A stretch of 13,455 nucleotides of DNA from Desulfobulbaceae bacterium. GTDB taxonomy: Bacteria; Desulfobacterota; Desulfobulbia; Desulfobulbales; Desulfocapsaceae. The DNA is taken from assembly GCA_030632405.1 (NCBI GenBank), contig DAOVUU010000018.1, forward strand, positions 1-13,455, given 5' to 3'. The position numbers were made by a program, and so were the translations under genes. Shown one piece after another: positions 1-8,577 of this stretch. Under the pieces are notes generated by a model. That model searched no databases. It had not been told where the DNA came from and was given only the letters and a program-made list of their open reading frames with translations. The first letter of the stretch is position 1, and every line of letters starts with the position of its first letter.

Positions 1-2777
1 ACCGGGTTTTGTGATTGAATTAACTCTTTCAGGTTTCTACCACTGAGTAGAGTTTTCCCAGAACTGTCAAAAAGAATAAAACGAGGTTGAAGATGGTTCG
101 GGATGTCCGCGGGCCAATCCGACCGTCGAACGAGAAATTTGAATTGTTTCAAAATGGATGACTCAACTGCACCGTGAAGGGAGCCAGAATAAAGGGTTAT
201 ATCATCGAGTATCTGGTTCACCGACCGGGCCACAGGGACTAATCTTTTTCTGATATTCTTTGGCAGACCTTTTAGCATGAACGTGAGTTTTTCGTGAAGC
301 AGTCCGGGGACCAGCCAGTCAAAAAAGTGGGTTGAAATTCCATAAGAAAAATCAATGGGGAGTCTAAAGGTGACACCGTCCTCCGCTGAACCAGGAATAA
401 AATTGTATTCAAGGCGTATTTCTAAGGACCCTATGGTTACCGACATCGGATAGTCGACCAGTTCCTTCCCTGCAGGCTTTCTCAGCAGAACATCATTTTC
501 CTCCATTCTTAAAAAGGAGTCGTTACATTGTTTTTTTAAAAAGAGATTGAAACTCTTCTGATCAAAGACAGCTGCTGAAATTTTCTCAGAATAGAAGTTG
601 TGAAGGGTGAGGTCGTCTGCAATTATGCCCCGGGTTCGCAGTTTGTTTTCAGCATCTTCCCAGCGTTTAATCAATGATAAATTATGTTGAAGAAATGGAT
701 ATGTTCCTTTGGTCTCACCCTGGACCAGAGCTGCCTGGATAAAGATATTCCTTGCTTCTCTGATATTTTTTTCATGACGTTCACCGAAGTTAACATTTCT
801 CCCGGAAACTATTTGAAGGCCGAATATTGAGACATTTTCATTGGCGACAACCTGTCCAGTTTTCTTTTGCCATCTGGGGTCTGTCCAGGAAAAATTGCAT
901 ACACTCCCGGCAACAGCTTCGATCCATTCAGGTTCGATTGTGGCAACCGTCAGAGCATAGAGTCTTCCTGTTTCAATAAAGCCTGCGGCAACTATCCATT
1001 GTCCGCTCCTGGAGAAAAGGTGGGAACCGGGAAAAATCATCAATTCTCTATTATACCCTCCACGATATCTGGTTTTGTCTTTCTTTACAGCAATATTCCT
1101 TAAAAAACCTGTGAGAATAGATTTATGTATTTGTTCGTATGAACCGTCACCCTCATTGACTGTAAATTCTTTTCTTCTTGTGAGAATTCTATCAAGTTGT
1201 TCATGAAGATCAAACCACTCCCGCATACGCTGAAATGAAAGGTAATGTGATTTGCAAAATTTTTTCAATTTAGACGAGGATCGTACTTTGTCCTGTTCTT
1301 GATGAAATGTGTTCCAGATATTGAGGAGTGCCAGGAAATCAGAATGAGGATGCGCAAACTGCTTATGTGCTGAGTCTGCAACTTTTTCAAACTCGGCAGG
1401 TCTGATTCGTGGATCCTGAATGGCAAGGACAGAACTGATAATTTTAATTTCACGCAGGCAATTATTTTCCAAGGCTGCAATAATAATTCTGGAAATGCAA
1501 GGGTCCATGGGGAGATCGGACATTACTTTCCCAATTTTAGTGAGTGTCAGGTCCGGCGCGATGGCTCCAAGTTCTTTCAGCAGTCTGTACCCTTCTCTGA
1601 TAGCGCTTCTGTGGGGGGGATCGATAAAGGGAAATTCAGACGGATCTCCAAGTTCAAGGGAGATCATTTGAAGAATAACTTCTGCAAGATTAGAGCGCTT
1701 CAGTTCCGGAAGCGTATATTCCGGTCTGTTGTCGAAATCTTCCTCCGAATACAATCGAATACAAATTCCAGGGCCAATACGGCCGCAACGTCCTTTTCTC
1801 TGATTGCAGCTTGCCCTGCTGATTTTGCTGATAGGAAGACTTGTTGTTTTCGCTTTGGTGTTATAGTGCGAGATCCGTGCCTGACCACTGTCAACTACAT
1901 ATTTGATCCCAGGTACCGTAACAGAAGTTTCAGCAACGTTTGTAGCAACAACAATCTTTGTTTTTTTGAATTGTTGGAATATTTTTCTCTGATCTCCAGA
2001 CTGCAATCTACCGAACATAGGTAAGATAATAACATCTTGAATTTTGTTCTGAAGAAGGGTGCAGCATTCTCGAATATCACGCTCTGTAGGTAAAAAAATG
2101 AGGATATCACCGCGTACTTCGGTTAGAAAAAGATCTGTAACAGTTTTTACACAATGATCTATTGCATTGATTTTTTCCTCAAACAGATCTTCGTCAATAG
2201 GGTTGTAACGAACAGTCACAGGATAAGTACGCCCTGAAATGGTTAGTACAGGAGCCTTGTCAAAGTGTTTTGAAAAGGCTTGAGTGTCTATGGTTGCGGA
2301 AGTGATAATGACTCTAAGGTCAGGGCGTTTAAGCAGGAGACGTTTGATGTAGCCAAGAAGAAAATCGATATTGAGATTGCGTTCATGGGCTTCGTCGATG
2401 ATCAGGATACCGTATTTTGAGAGAAGACGATCTCTTCTCGTTTCAGCCAATAGAACCCCATCCGTCATAAATTTGATTTGAGTTGTTTTGGTGGTATAAT
2501 CATGGAAGCGTATTTTATATCCGACCAGATGACCATATTCACCTAATTCTTCGGCCACACGATTTGCAACAGTGGAAGCTGCAATTCTTCGTGGCTGGGT
2601 ACAACCTATAAGCAGCTTGTTTTGAGGAAAAGCCTCAAGACACATTTTGGCAATTTGAGTAGTTTTTCCAGATCCTGTGTCACCTGCTATGATTATTACC
2701 TGATGGTCTCTTGCAGCCTTGATAATATCATCTTTGCGACTGGCTATCGGGAGGTTTTGGGGATAAGAAATTTTCAT
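1..2777 (-). CDS. hrpA: ATP-dependent RNA helicase HrpA (DEAH box), 3' end outside window
   Basis: I translated the minus strand from the ATG at 2777 and found one uninterrupted frame to the left edge (925 full codons plus 2 bases, no stop), so the C-terminus is missing from the window. Motifs in order: Walker A GDTGSGKT (residues 32-39), TQPRR (60-64), DEAH (128-131), SAT (160-162), a motif V region with VVATNVAETSV, and motif VI QRKGRCGR (326-333). Helicase-associated and OB-type regions follow, then a long C-terminal part typical of HrpA (DUF3418-like). HrpA proteins are cytoplasmic DEAH/RHA helicases of about 1300 residues; in E. coli HrpA acts in mRNA processing and in resolving stalled ribosomes. 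An in-frame TAA seven codons upstream fixes the start to this ATG or later. The protein therefore lacks most of the N-terminal extension of the E. coli enzyme. No strong Shine-Dalgarno sequence is visible. It is divergent from galU. Confidence 0.95.
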   Translation of the reverse strand, partial: MKISYPQNLPIASRKDDIIKAARDHQVIIIAGDTGSGKTTQIAKMCLEAFPQNKLLIGCTQPRRIAASTVANRVAEELGEYGHLVGYKIRFHDYTTKTTQIKFMTDGVLLAETRRDRLLSKYGILIIDEAHERNLNIDFLLGYIKRLLLKRPDLRVIITSATIDTQAFSKHFDKAPVLTISGRTYPVTVRYNPIDEDLFEEKINAIDHCVKTVTDLFLTEVRGDILIFLPTERDIRECCTLLQNKIQDVIILPMFGRLQSGDQRKIFQQFKKTKIVVATNVAETSVTVPGIKYVVDSGQARISHYNTKAKTTSLPISKISRASCNQRKGRCGRIGPGICIRLYSEEDFDNRPEYTLPELKRSNLAEVILQMISLELGDPSEFPFIDPPHRSAIREGYRLLKELGAIAPDLTLTKIGKVMSDLPMDPCISRIIIAALENNCLREIKIISSVLAIQDPRIRPAEFEKVADSAHKQFAHPHSDFLALLNIWNTFHQEQDKVRSSSKLKKFCKSHYLSFQRMREWFDLHEQLDRILTRRKEFTVNEGDGSYEQIHKSILTGFLRNIAVKKDKTRYRGGYNRELMIFPGSHLFSRSGQWIVAAGFIETGRLYALTVATIEPEWIEAVAGSVCNFSWTDPRWQKKTGQVVANENVSIFGLQIVSGRNVNFGERHEKNIREARNIFIQAALVQGETKGTYPFLQHNLSLIKRWEDAENKLRTRGIIADDLTLHNFYSEKISAAVFDQKSFNLFLKKQCNDSFLRMEENDVLLRKPAGKELVDYPMSVTIGSLEIRLEYNFIPGSAEDGVTFRLPIDFSYGISTHFFDWLVPGLLHEKLTFMLKGLPKNIRKRLVPVARSVNQILDDITLYSGSLHGAVESSILKQFKFLVRRSDWPADIPNHLQPRFILFDSSGKTLLSGRNLKELIQSQNP

Positions 2778-2854
2778 GGAAAAGCGGATGAAGAGTTAAT
2801 GGCCGATTGACGGGACTCAGTTCATTTTCTCGAAATGTATAGTGGGAGTACTAC

Positions 2855-2872
2855 TTTTTTGTTAACAAAAAA
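2855..2872. promoter_or_regulatory. Perfect 18-bp AT-rich palindrome in the hrpA-galU divergent gap
   Basis: The 200-bp gap between the divergent hrpA and galU starts contains TTTTTTGTTAACAAAAAA, a perfect palindrome centred on GTTAAC, followed by an A-rich tract. Its position between two divergent genes is compatible with an operator or an AT-rich promoter element. It is not a terminator, because the U-tract would precede rather than follow the stem on either strand. No convincing -35/-10 pair for galU was found. The site could simply reflect homopolymer-rich sequence. Confidence 0.25.
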
Positions 2873-2977
2873 AAGAAAAAAATTATAAGAGATTAAAGTG
2901 TGGTATGTGTCTATTGTCTTTTTCAACGATAATTACCATATCAGTAGGTTTTCTGTTACCCTAAATTAGAGGTTTTT

Positions 2978-3850
2978 ATGAAAATACGTAAGGCTGTTAT
3001 ACCTGTGGCTGGTCTCGGTACCCGATTTTTACCTGCAACTAAGGCAATCCCGAAGGAAATGATGACAATTGTTGATCGGCCAACTATTCAATATATCGTT
3101 GAAGAGGTAGTAGCTTCGGGGATAGATCAGATCATATTTGTTACCAGTGAAGGTAAATCCGCCATTGAAAATCATTTTGATTATAATTTTCATCTCGATT
3201 CTGTCTTGAGAGAAAAAAATAAGGTAGCTCTGGGAGAGGAATTGAATAACATTTCCAACCTCATCGATATCGTGTCAGTCAGGCAGAAAAAGCCCCTCGG
3301 TTTAGGCCATGCTATCTGGACCGCGCGGCATGTCATAGGTAATGAACCGTTTATGGTACTGCTCGGTGATGATATGGTTTTGAGCAATATTCCTTGCGCA
3401 AAGCAGATGATTTCGCTTTTTGATGAAATAGGCGAGTCTATCGTTGCGATACAGAGAGTACCTCAAAATCAGACCCATCGTTACGGAATAGTAGAAGGGG
3501 AAGAAAATGGGAGAGATAAAACATATCGTGTTCGCCGGATGGTAGAAAAACCTGCTCCCGGGACGACAGATTCCGATATGGCCATAATTGGAAGGTATAT
3601 TTTAATGCCTGATATCTTTGAAATACTGTCTACCACTACCCCGGGACATGGGGGAGAAATTCAACTTACAGATGCACTTCTTGCCCTGACGAAAAAAAGA
3701 TCTATGTACGCCTACGAGTTTGATGGAAAACGATATGATGCCGGTGATAAAATGGGATACCTCAAGGCGATTGTTGCTTATGGCATAAGACATACAGAAA
3801 TTGGCAAAGATTTTCGGGAACACCTTATTGAGATTGCAGCAGACCTATGA
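2978..3850 (+). CDS. galU: UTP--glucose-1-phosphate uridylyltransferase
   Basis: This 290-residue protein has the usual GalU length. It makes UDP-glucose and pyrophosphate from UTP and glucose 1-phosphate in the cytoplasm, feeding glycan, LPS and exopolysaccharide synthesis. Seen in the sequence: the nucleotide-binding signature VAGLGTRFLPATKAIPKEMM at residues 10-29; VLLGDDMV in the metal and nucleotide region; VEKP; and EFDGKRYDAGDKMGYLKA near the C-terminus, all characteristic of bacterial GalU rather than GalF or RmlA. The start is supported by AGAGG at 2968-2972, 5 bp before the ATG. The stop overlaps the priA start (ATGA), so the two are probably one transcription unit with coupled translation. 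Confidence 0.97.
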   Translation: MKIRKAVIPVAGLGTRFLPATKAIPKEMMTIVDRPTIQYIVEEVVASGIDQIIFVTSEGKSAIENHFDYNFHLDSVLREKNKVALGEELNNISNLIDIVSVRQKKPLGLGHAIWTARHVIGNEPFMVLLGDDMVLSNIPCAKQMISLFDEIGESIVAIQRVPQNQTHRYGIVEGEENGRDKTYRVRRMVEKPAPGTTDSDMAIIGRYILMPDIFEILSTTTPGHGGEIQLTDALLALTKKRSMYAYEFDGKRYDAGDKMGYLKAIVAYGIRHTEIGKDFREHLIEIAADL

Positions 3851-6366
3851 TCCATCTTGAAGTTGCAGTAGCTGCACCTCTGAATCGTACCTTAACATAT
3901 TCATTACCCGTTGATTCCGGTTATCAGTCGATGACCGGACGGCAATGCATTGGCAAAAGAGTTCTGGTGTCACTTACCGGGCGGCGGGTCACCGGCTATA
4001 TTCTTTCGTCAATGAATGAAGAAAAAACCGAATTTGTAGTCAAAAATATAGTAAAATTCTTAGATGAACGACCACTTTTCCATGAAAAGCAGATTCCTTT
4101 TTTTAGATGGATATCGGATTATTACCACTATCCATTAGGTTTGGTAATTAAAACAGCTTTACCTCAGGGCCTTACGCCACGATCCGTAAGGAAAATCGTT
4201 TTATCACGTAACCACAGTCAGTTGTCGGAATTATGTGATGTTGAACATCAAAGTTGGGTTAGAAACGTTTTAGAAAAGGGAGCATTGACTGTTTCTGAAA
4301 CGCGAAGAGTAGTGGGAAACATCGAAACTGAAAAACTGGTTAAAAAACTGATTAAAGAGGATGTGCTGAGAATCGAGGAATCGGTGCAGGAGGATAGAAC
4401 ACGAGAAAGACGTGAAGTGTGTTACTCTTTTGTTTCACCATTAAAGAATACCAATAATGAACCCGTTGCAGGCCCTGTAGATTTCAACACCTATCGGGAA
4501 AAATACAGTAAGGAGTTTGGTATTCCGCTAAAATTATCTGAAACTAAAGCGATTTATCATCTGGATGTAATTTGCCAAAGGACAAGATTACAAAAAATAT
4601 CACTGAAAGATTTAAAAAAAGAATATTCCGGTGCTGCAAAGGCCCTGGCTCAACTCGAAATCAAAAGACTTGTTCTTCGCTCCACTAATCGTGTTTACCG
4701 CAGTCCCTTTGGTGAACAGCTCAACTTTTATCCTCGTCCTGAAGATCTGACTTCTGAACAATCAACAGCCCTTGATGAAATATCTAAAGCACTTTATTCA
4801 CAACAATTTTGTCCATTTCTGCTGCACGGGGTCACTGGTTGCGGCAAAACCGAAATATATTTGAGGGCGGCTGAAATCACGCTGGCCGCTGGTCGAGATG
4901 TCCTGATATTAGTTCCTGAGATTGCTCTGGCAACTCAGCTAGAAGCACATCTGGTTTCAAGATTCGGTGATCTTGTTGTTCTTCAACATTCGGGTATGAC
5001 AAAGGGACAGCGATTTGATCAGTATTATATGGCCCTTACGGGGAGAGCTAAAATTGTGATCGGCGCGCGGTCTGCATTGTTTGCACCGCTTCGTGATCCA
5101 GGTTTGATAGTAGTGGATGAAGAGCACGATGCAGGATTTAAACAGGATGATAATTTTCGTTATCACGGTCGTGATCTCTCTGTGGTGCTGGCAAAATTTC
5201 ACGACGCGGTTGTTATTCTCGGTTCAGCTACACCCTCTGTTACGAGTTACGCAAACGCAAAATCTGGGAAATACAGATTATTGAAGATGAGCAAAAGGAT
5301 TGGAGAAAGAGCACTGCCTGTTGTTACAGTAGTTGATCTTAATAAAGACAGGCCGAAAAAAAGTAATAGTATCATTCGAGCTACATTGCGAGACCGGCTT
5401 GAAAAAAATCTGGCGCATGGCAGTCAGAGCCTCTTATTACTGAATAGAAGAGGATTCTCATCGGCTCTCCTGTGCCAGGACTGCGGCACACCTGTACAAT
5501 GCTCTCACTGTAATGTCTCCCTTACTCTCCATAAAAGAACTGAACGATTACTCTGTCACTATTGCGGATTTTCAATACCTTCCAATACCGTCTGTTTTGA
5601 ATGCAGGTCCACTTCACTTCAGCCAGCAGGTTATGGCATAGAACGTGTCGAAGAAGAGGTACGTGAATTGTTCCCAGACGCCCGCCTGAAAAGGATGGAT
5701 TCGGATACCACTGCAGATCGAAAGAAATTTTTACAGATTTTAACGGAGATGCATCAGGGTAGAATTGATATTTTGCTAGGCACTCAGATGATTGCCAAAG
5801 GACACCACTTCCCTAATGTCACTCTTGTCGGGGTAGTTTGGGCAGATGGCGGTATAAGCATGCCGGATTTTCGGGCTGCGGAAAAAACTTTCCAGCTTAT
5901 TACCCAGGTGACCGGAAGAGCAGGGCGCGGGGAGAAGCCCGGAGAGGTAATTATTCAGACTTTGCGCCCCGACCATTACGCAATTGTTTATGCAAAAAAA
6001 CACCAGTATGAGGAGATGTATGAGCATGAAATGCGGTTAAGATCTTCACCATCATTTCCACCATTTGTGCGGATAACTGCCGTACGTATCCAGGGGAAAG
6101 TCGAACGGGACGTTCAGAATAATGCATTGAATATAGGCCGGTTCCTAAGAAAATGTGCTGTGCAGAGAGAATACTCGGTTACCGTTTTGGGACCGGCTCC
6201 GTCACCCCTTGATAAAATAAAAGATAAGTATCGCTGGCAACTGCTGCTCAAAGGAACCAGCGATGAACTGAATAAAATATGTAGAGATCTTGATTTACAG
6301 AAACCACCACTTGCGGTTAGGCAATGTAAAGTGATAATAGACGTCGATCCGGAAAATATGATGTGA
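3847..6366 (+). CDS. priA: Primosomal protein N' (replication restart helicase PriA)
   Basis: PriA is a 3'-5' superfamily 2 DNA helicase that recognises stalled forks and D-loops and reloads the replisome. Seen in this 839-residue protein: an N-terminal 3'-end DNA-binding region; a winged-helix stretch before the helicase core; Walker A GVTGCGKTE (328-336); DEEH (424-427); GSATPS; and motif VI QVTGRAGR (687-694). Eight zinc-binding cysteines lie in four pairs at 543/546, 552/555, 570/573 and 583/586. It is about 100 residues longer than E. coli PriA (732 residues), and the extra length lies before Walker A; long forms are known in other phyla. Walker A has Cys where most homologues have Ser, which should be tolerated. 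The ATG overlaps the galU stop by 4 bp, indicating translational coupling. The gene is intact and convergent with the next gene. Confidence 0.97.
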   Translation: MIHLEVAVAAPLNRTLTYSLPVDSGYQSMTGRQCIGKRVLVSLTGRRVTGYILSSMNEEKTEFVVKNIVKFLDERPLFHEKQIPFFRWISDYYHYPLGLVIKTALPQGLTPRSVRKIVLSRNHSQLSELCDVEHQSWVRNVLEKGALTVSETRRVVGNIETEKLVKKLIKEDVLRIEESVQEDRTRERREVCYSFVSPLKNTNNEPVAGPVDFNTYREKYSKEFGIPLKLSETKAIYHLDVICQRTRLQKISLKDLKKEYSGAAKALAQLEIKRLVLRSTNRVYRSPFGEQLNFYPRPEDLTSEQSTALDEISKALYSQQFCPFLLHGVTGCGKTEIYLRAAEITLAAGRDVLILVPEIALATQLEAHLVSRFGDLVVLQHSGMTKGQRFDQYYMALTGRAKIVIGARSALFAPLRDPGLIVVDEEHDAGFKQDDNFRYHGRDLSVVLAKFHDAVVILGSATPSVTSYANAKSGKYRLLKMSKRIGERALPVVTVVDLNKDRPKKSNSIIRATLRDRLEKNLAHGSQSLLLLNRRGFSSALLCQDCGTPVQCSHCNVSLTLHKRTERLLCHYCGFSIPSNTVCFECRSTSLQPAGYGIERVEEEVRELFPDARLKRMDSDTTADRKKFLQILTEMHQGRIDILLGTQMIAKGHHFPNVTLVGVVWADGGISMPDFRAAEKTFQLITQVTGRAGRGEKPGEVIIQTLRPDHYAIVYAKKHQYEEMYEHEMRLRSSPSFPPFVRITAVRIQGKVERDVQNNALNIGRFLRKCAVQREYSVTVLGPAPSPLDKIKDKYRWQLLLKGTSDELNKICRDLDLQKPPLAVRQCKVIIDVDPENMM

Positions 6367-6396
6367 CTGTTTCTCTTTCTCCGGACATGCACCTCT

Positions 6397-7947
6397 TTAA
6401 AAAGAGAGCCACTTCTTTTTCGGGCTGTACGCTATTACGAGATTTCTTCCTTTCTCTTTGGCTTCATAGAGTGCTGTATCGGCTTTACCGATAAAGTCGT
6501 TTTTATTAAAATCATCCTCTGCTGCCGGACGGCCGTACACCTGACCAAAGCTTGCCGTTACATGGTAATCTTCTGATTCTCCTGTGAATATCGCTTCTTC
6601 TATGGATGTTCTCAGCTTTTCTCCTACAGTCATTGCCTGTTCAGTAGTAGTTTCAGGGAGGATAATTGCAAATTCTTCGCCTCCGTATCGGGCGAGAATA
6701 TCATGTTTTCTAATATTTTTCCTGAGTATCTTAACAAATTCGATGAGCACAAAATCGCCAGTCTGGTGCCCATAGGTGTCGTTGAATAATTTGAAGCGAT
6801 CAATATCAATAAGCAGTAGAGAGAGAAAAGAATCATATCTGGTTGAACGGCTGATTTCCTGATCGAGGGCATTTTGGAAAAAACGATGATTATATATTCC
6901 GGTAAGACCATCAATATTGGCCAGGTTATTTAGAATCTGATTTTTTTTCTCCAGCTCACGGGTCATTTCTTCCAGGTGGATTTTAGCCTGTACCAGTTGC
7001 CTGTTAATCTGATCGTAATCAAGATTGAGGAGGCTCAATCGGATATTAGCCTCCTGCAATATTTCCTGAATTGATTTTCCTTTTTTTATCTTCAGATTAA
7101 AAGAGGATCCAGCTTCCTGTAACTCAGAGTGCATGTCTTCCAGAATTGATTCAATATCGTTGCTGTTCAACCTGAGTAGCCTTTTGGCCTCTTTTCTAAA
7201 TCGACTGTGGTACTCGTTGGGTTTTTCCGAGTAAAGTATATTAACAAGAAGGTCTGAGAGGTAGACAGCCTTTACGGTCATCTGTATCTTTGTGTTTTTG
7301 CTGTCGCATTTGTCAGGCTCATGATGATATCTAATGGGGAGGATGAGTACTTCAGGAAAACCCCATTTTTTAGCCACTTCAGCTCCAACCAGGGAGTGGT
7401 TTCCTCCTAAGGTGGATTCTTCAACTTCTACACTGTCAAGTTTTTCCTTTTCTATAATTTGCAATATAGAGTCATACTCAGCAGGAAAGGTTCTTGCCAG
7501 GACAAGTTCACCAAGGTTTTGTAACAGCCCTGTAACAAAAATCTCTTCGGTATCTGCACCTTTTACCTTTTCCAGTATCAATTTAGCCGCTACCGCAGAG
7601 GCAAGTGCTTTATCCCAAAAAGTTTCAAAATTGAATTGTGTTTGAGCCTTACCGCTTTTCATGGCAAGAAATGAAAACGATAATACGAGGCTGCGTACAG
7701 CATTGGTGCCTAGAATTGAAACTGCCTGCTTTATGGAGCTGATTTGCTGGGGAAAATTATAAAATGCGGAATTAGACACTTTGAGAATTTTTGCCGAGAG
7801 TGCAATATCCTGGGATACAAGTCGGCCAATATCGGCTAGAGTCGTATCCTCTTTTCCTGTCAGCGAGATTAATTGTGAAGCAACAATCGGCAGGGTCGGC
7901 AGTTCATCAGAGTTCAGGGCTTTTAGTATTAATTCATCTCTATTCAT
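6397..7947 (-). CDS. HDOD domain - GGDEF domain protein (putative diguanylate cyclase)
   Basis: This is a soluble 516-residue signalling protein with no signal peptide or membrane segment. Residues ~10-215 form an HDOD domain. Its HD-type position reads LLQNLGELVL, so the catalytic His-Asp is Gln-Asn (143-144), as expected for a non-hydrolytic HDOD regulatory module. A linker with a likely coiled coil (~295-345) leads to a GGDEF domain (~345-505): DGLTG (346-350), DIDRFKLFNDTYGH (381-394) and active-site GGEEF (422-426). The inhibitory I-site RKHD (413-416) lies exactly five residues upstream. Known for the family: GGEEF domains with these residues make cyclic di-GMP from two GTP, and the I-site gives product inhibition. 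The input sensed by HDOD is unknown. The start is supported by AAGAGGA (plus-strand 7952-7958). It lies 35 bp downstream of the kamA remnant on the same strand, so it may once have been co-transcribed with kamA. It is convergent with priA, leaving 30 bp between the stops. Confidence 0.94.
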   Translation of the reverse strand: MNRDELILKALNSDELPTLPIVASQLISLTGKEDTTLADIGRLVSQDIALSAKILKVSNSAFYNFPQQISSIKQAVSILGTNAVRSLVLSFSFLAMKSGKAQTQFNFETFWDKALASAVAAKLILEKVKGADTEEIFVTGLLQNLGELVLARTFPAEYDSILQIIEKEKLDSVEVEESTLGGNHSLVGAEVAKKWGFPEVLILPIRYHHEPDKCDSKNTKIQMTVKAVYLSDLLVNILYSEKPNEYHSRFRKEAKRLLRLNSNDIESILEDMHSELQEAGSSFNLKIKKGKSIQEILQEANIRLSLLNLDYDQINRQLVQAKIHLEEMTRELEKKNQILNNLANIDGLTGIYNHRFFQNALDQEISRSTRYDSFLSLLLIDIDRFKLFNDTYGHQTGDFVLIEFVKILRKNIRKHDILARYGGEEFAIILPETTTEQAMTVGEKLRTSIEEAIFTGESEDYHVTASFGQVYGRPAAEDDFNKNDFIGKADTALYEAKEKGRNLVIAYSPKKKWLSF

Positions 7948-7982
7948 AATGTCCTCTTAAAACCTGATATTGAAACCGCAAA

Positions 7983-8505
7983 TTAAAATCCATCACCTGT
8001 TTCTGGATAAGTACAAATTTCACCAAGATAATTTTTAAAAGTAACTCTTTCTTCTTGTTCGACCAGATACTAATACTTCTCTGATTGCGGGATGTTGCCT
8101 GAGATATGTATAGCCTGCCTCAAGGGTTTTATCTGTAATTATCATCTTTTCAGTACCGACCTTGCGTTTTCGGGTGCAAAATCGACAATACATGGCACAT
8201 TGATTGGTGACAAGTAGAAGTACTCTGTCTGGATACTTATGGACAAGATTGGGTACCGGGCTGAGAAAATCTTCAGCCAGAGGATCATCTGTGCAGACAT
8301 GGTCGTGAATTTCTGCCGAATCAGGGATTGCCTGTTTCCATATGGGATCGCCTGGAGATTGTATCAAGTTTAAAAAATATGGGTTAACTCGCATAGGAAA
8401 GTTTGCTATTACCTCCCTTAATGCTGTAGTATCACAGTTCATATACTCTTGAAGATCTTCAGGAGTGGTTATGCTGTTTTGTAACAATGTCTGCCATATT
8501 TCCAT
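7983..8505 (-). pseudogene. Lysine 2,3-aminomutase family (KamA/EpmB-like), internally deleted and frameshifted
   Basis: From the ATG at 8505 the frame encodes a normal KamA N-terminus, including the radical-SAM cluster motif CAMYCRFC (codons within 8176-8199, CxxxCxxC) followed by TRKRKVG. It continues to IREVLVSG, where family members read on as GGDP. Here it changes to RTRRKSYF and stops at 8035. One base out of frame, the same strand continues EERVTFKNYLGEICTYPE and ends at a TAA (7985-7983). That stretch matches the very end of KamA proteins (pattern ..VxLRNYxGxxxTYxEP). About 185 residues (~550 bp) between these parts are missing, including the PLP-lysine (GGGGK) and substrate-binding regions, so an active aminomutase is not possible. 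The open frame extends upstream to a TTG at 8532, but the ATG fits the family better. KamA makes beta-lysine; EpmB relatives modify EF-P. No efp, epmA or ablB is nearby. The residual start could still yield a 156-residue fragment. Confidence 0.85.
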
Positions 8506-8577
8506 GGCAGAATTATGGGGTAAAAAAAACAAATTGTCAATTACGCATTTAATATCGCTTAAGAAGGAGGTCTCTGA

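Noticed and set aside
1611..2024. 137-codon plus-strand frame opposite hrpA
   Set aside because: The minus strand here encodes helicase motifs V and VI and the following domain. The plus frame has no supporting features.
6393..6406. CTCTT-TAAA-AAGAG hairpin between priA and the HDOD-GGDEF gene as a terminator
   Set aside because: The stem is only 5 weak base pairs, overlaps a stop codon, and has no T-tract of useful length on either side.
8020..8075. Programmed frameshift producing a full-length KamA
   Set aside because: Changing frame at this point would still skip about 185 residues of the family. The missing part is absent from the DNA, not merely out of frame.
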